Shown here in pieces: positions 7,335 to 8,443 of a stretch of DNA of 8,443 bases (the stretch's first letter is position 1; each line of letters begins with the position of its first letter). The stretch is taken from positions 1 through 8,443 of the forward strand of contig CAJXPN010000126.1 in the NCBI GenBank assembly GCA_913058025.1. The letters run 5' to 3'. Under the pieces are notes generated by a model. The model made no database searches. It worked only from the letters and a program-made list of their open reading frames with translations, and was not told the DNA's origin. Position numbers and translations under genes: made by a program. The DNA is from an uncultured Myxococcales bacterium (lineage in GTDB: Bacteria; Myxococcota_A; Bradymonadia; Bradymonadales; Bradymonadaceae).

Positions 7335-7361
7335 GGGCGCCGGCGGCGGTGCGCCGCGCCC
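7335..7361 (-). promoter_or_regulatory. GC hairpin in the lipoprotein mRNA leader
   Basis: GGGCG / CGCCC outer arms and CGGCG / CGCCG inner arms, with one bulged base and a six-base loop, form a stable hairpin ending four bases before the ATG at 7330. It would hinder initiation at 7330 and 7324, which favours the start at 7315. A translation-control role is inferred. Confidence 0.35.
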
Positions 7362-7435
7362 GATCTATGCTCGGCGGTGCCGAATAGGGGTACACGTCTT
7401 CTGGTCACTCGAGAGACGCGCCCGACGGGTGGCCC

Positions 7436-7457
7436 GTCACACTAAAGAGAGTGCGAC
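7436..7457. other. Inverted repeat with six-base loop
   Basis: GTCACACT-AAAGAG-AGTGCGAC forms an 8-bp stem with one G-T type pair, and the flanking C and G extend it to nine. It lies midway between rpsR and the lipoprotein gene. There is no T-run, so it may be an operator or a weak terminator. Confidence 0.35.
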
Positions 7458-7652
7458 GCCCGGCGCGCATGGAGCGGCTGCTCGAAGACACAAGAGAGAC
7501 TATGCGACGAGGCCGCGCGACGCAACGCGCGCGCAGGCGCAGCGCGGCGCAAGGGATATGCGGAGGAGCGCGGACAAGAACGAGAAACGCAGCGCGCTCG
7601 AGACCCTCTCGGGCCGAACGTGCTGCGTCCGTGACACAAACATGGAGTGAGC

Positions 7653-7666
7653 GGCGCGGGTGCGCC
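7653..7666 (-). terminator. Possible T-less terminator hairpin after rpsR
   Basis: On the minus strand GGCGC-ACCC-GCGCC follows the rpsR stop by eight bases. The stem is short but all G-C. It lacks the U-tract of an intrinsic terminator, so the call is weak and rests mainly on its position. Confidence 0.3.
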
Positions 7667-7673
7667 TTCGGGC

Positions 7674-7916
7674 TCAGCTCTTGTGCGTCGTGTAGGGGAG
7701 CAAGGCGATCTGGCGCGAGCGCAGGATGGCCTTGCGGAGCTTGCGCTGGTTGCGCGCGCTCACGCCCGTGATACGGCGGGGAAGGATCTTACCCGTCGAG
7801 GTCACGAAGAGCTTGAGCAGCTCGGGGTTCTTGTAGTCGATCTTCCAGCTGGGGTTCTGCTCGAAGGGATCGACCTTGCGACGGCGTCGCCAGTTGATGC
7901 GGGTATAACTCGACAT
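7674..7916 (-). CDS. rpsR: 30S ribosomal protein S18, cysteine-free form
   Basis: The 80-residue protein binds the 30S platform beside S6. Conserved family segments are IDYKNPELLKLFVTSTGKIL, PRRITG, ARNQRKL and the C-terminal ALLPYT. Zinc-binding S18 forms carry a CPFC-like motif after the N-terminal RRRK and another Cys near GTCAKHQ. Here the corresponding segments read RRRRKVDPFE and GVSARNQ, so every Cys is replaced. The ATG at 7916 has AGGAG seven bases upstream; an in-frame ATG at 7937 would put that site inside the gene and add residues unlike S18. The usual neighbours rpsF, ssb and rplI are not seen; instead rpmG lies 88 bases upstream on the same strand, separated by a strong hairpin. 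Confidence 0.97.
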   Translation of the reverse strand: MSSYTRINWRRRRKVDPFEQNPSWKIDYKNPELLKLFVTSTGKILPRRITGVSARNQRKLRKAILRSRQIALLPYTTHKS

Positions 7917-7978
7917 ATTCAGACTCCTGCAGGACACGCGGCGCTGACGCGACGCGCTCCGGACGGTGGTGTGGTTGC

Positions 7979-7998
7979 GGCGGCGACACGTCGCCGCC
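7979..7998 (-). promoter_or_regulatory. Strong GC hairpin between rpmG and rpsR
   Basis: GGCGGCGAC and GTCGCCGCC are perfect 9-bp inverted arms with only AC between them (effectively a four-base loop and an 8-bp stem). It begins six bases after the rpmG stop. No T-run follows on either strand. It may be a 3'-end stabiliser, a processing site or a partial terminator that sets the L33:S18 ratio. Confidence 0.5.
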
Positions 7999-8004
7999 TG
8001 CGGA

Positions 8005-8160
8005 TCACTTGATCTTGGCCTCGACGAACTCGACGTGCTTGCGCACGACCGGGTCGTACTTCTTGAGGCGAAGCTTGTCCGGCGTCTTACGCTTGTTCTT
8101 CATCGTCGTGTAGAAGTACCCAGTTCCGGCACTGGAAACGAGCTTGATCTTATCGCGCAT
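8005..8160 (-). CDS. rpmG: 50S ribosomal protein L33, zinc-independent form
   Basis: The 51-residue product is a near-textbook L33 of the large ribosomal subunit, close to the E. coli protein: RDKIKLVSSAGTGYFYTT, MKNKR, KLRLKKYDPVVRKHV and the C-terminal EAKIK. The paired CxxC motifs of zinc-binding L33 are absent, so this is the C-minus type common in Proteobacteria. The ATG at 8160 gives the family's normal N-terminus; the ribosome site is weak (AGAGAG about nine bases upstream). The gene is followed by a hairpin and rpsR. The secE, nusG and tRNA genes that often accompany rpmG are not visible in the 237 bases upstream. Confidence 0.97.
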   Translation of the reverse strand: MRDKIKLVSSAGTGYFYTTMKNKRKTPDKLRLKKYDPVVRKHVEFVEAKIK

Positions 8161-8179
8161 GGTCGTGCTCTCTTTGTCG

Positions 8180-8215
8180 TTCGTATGTGGAACACGCCCC
8201 CCTGTTCAACAAGGG
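8180..8215 (-). promoter_or_regulatory. Candidate rpmG-rpsR promoter with overlapping near-palindrome
   Basis: On the minus strand TTGAAC (8204-8209) and TACGAA (8180-8185) are 18 bases apart and sit about 20-50 bases upstream of the rpmG ATG. A 17-base near-palindrome, CCCTTGTT-G-AACAGGGG (8199-8215), overlaps the -35 box and has one mismatched pair. It could be an operator. It does not resemble the Zur boxes I know. The -10 box is poor. Confidence 0.3.
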
Positions 8216-8303
8216 AGGACGCCAACGGTTAGCAACATGCACGGGCACAAGGGCCCGGCAAGGGCGAAGAACTTAGGGCACACCCTGTAGGCGCGCAAGG
8301 ATA

Positions 8304-8397
8304 TTCTTGAGGCGCTCGCGGCGCGGACTTCAAGAGCGCGAGGAGGGGAACCCCTGGGCGTCGAGCTTGGTGAGCGCGCGCGCGAGCGCCTCAAGAA
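8304..8397. repeat. 17-bp perfect inverted repeat with a 60-base spacer at the contig end
   Basis: The left arm TTCTTGAGGCGCTCGCG (8304-8320) is exactly complementary to the right arm CGCGAGCGCCTCAAGAA (8381-8397). The right arm ends on the last genomic base before the adapter, so the homology may continue further. The spacer contains a smaller hairpin, AGGGG-AA-CCCCT (8344-8355). The right arm lies in the probable coding end of a minus-strand gene and the left arm just beyond its stop. It is either genuine 3'-end structure or a fold-back artefact of library amplification or assembly. Confidence 0.8.
8330..8397 (-). CDS. C-terminal end of an unidentified gene (partial)
   Basis: In this minus-strand frame the last 21 codons read LEALARALTKLDAQGFPSSRS and then TGA. 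Nearly every codon ends in G or C, matching the strong bias of the real genes here, whereas the other two frames look random. The 5' part is beyond the contig end. The peptide is too short to name. The stop is 169 bases upstream of the rpmG start, so the gene could precede or be co-transcribed with the ribosomal pair. If the inverted repeat is an assembly fold-back, this call falls. Confidence 0.4.
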
Positions 8398-8443
8398 CTG
8401 TCTCTTATACACATCTCCGAGCCCACGAGACAGGCAGAAATCT
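8398..8443. other. Untrimmed Nextera i7 adapter (artefact)
   Basis: The sequence begins with the Tn5 mosaic end CTGTCTCTTATACACATCT, continues with the complement of the read-2 primer, the index AGGCAGAA and ATCT. It is the reverse complement of the 5' adapter with the same index. Genomic sequence ends at 8397. Minus-strand frames entering here start with the adapter peptide MYKRQ and are spurious. Confidence 0.98.

Larger units (their letters stand above)
7316..7673. other. Intergenic region upstream of the lipoprotein gene
   Basis: These 358 bases lie between rpsR and the lipoprotein gene, both on the minus strand. They must hold the end of the ribosomal operon and the lipoprotein promoter. 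Hairpins are seen at 7335-7361, 7436-7457 and 7653-7666. No -35/-10 pair convinced me and no coding frame has the codon bias of the neighbours. Confidence 0.5.

Noticed and set aside
8161..8303. Possible tRNA or Zur box upstream of rpmG
   Set aside because: No T-loop (GGTTCGAAT-type) or cloverleaf was found, and the only dyad does not match known Zur sites.
8206..8412. Open frame starting in the 3' adapter (MYKRQ)
   Set aside because: It begins in synthetic sequence and the remainder has no coding character.

Overview
The window is a short, very GC-rich bacterial contig (real insert 49..8397) with untrimmed Illumina Nextera/Tn5 adapter at both ends. The gene content suggests a Myxococcota-like bacterium: a lipoprotein with a VWA-type N-terminus and tandem bacterial Ig-like domains, a large protein joining an IF-2 N-terminal-like domain to leucine-rich repeats and a 2-oxoglutarate dioxygenase, and frequent TTG starts. 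That lineage is inferred from style; no marker in the window settles it.

Layout. 49..1514 (-) is glpD, FAD-dependent glycerol-3-phosphate dehydrogenase, cut at its C-terminus by the contig end. 1515..1987 is a divergent, less GC-rich intergenic region with candidate promoters on both strands. 1988..4753 (+) encodes a 921-residue multidomain protein: IF2_N-like helical domain, LRRs, HEAT-like helices, a prolyl-4-hydroxylase-like Fe(II)/2OG dioxygenase core with all expected ligands, and an unassigned Cys/His-containing C-terminal region. It is the most unusual gene here. 4754..5012 is the gap between converging genes.

5426..7315 (-) encodes a secreted lipoprotein with a MIDAS-type motif in what looks like half a VWA domain, followed by five Ig-like (BIG2) repeats of exactly 90 residues (270 bp). 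A small gene of unknown function (5013..5429, -) overlaps its stop codon and is probably translationally coupled. 7316..7673 is non-coding with several hairpins. rpsR (S18, 7674..7916, -) and rpmG (L33, 8005..8160, -) form a small ribosomal-protein operon. Both products lack the zinc-ribbon cysteines. A strong GC hairpin separates the two genes. Beyond rpmG is the last part of a further minus-strand gene, embedded in a 17-bp inverted repeat that runs up to the adapter.

The genes look like four independent units: glycerol metabolism, a protein-modifying or interaction enzyme, a surface lipoprotein with a small partner, and ribosomal proteins. They do not form one pathway. The strongest candidates for something undescribed are the 921-residue fusion protein and the VWA/Ig lipoprotein with its coupled partner.
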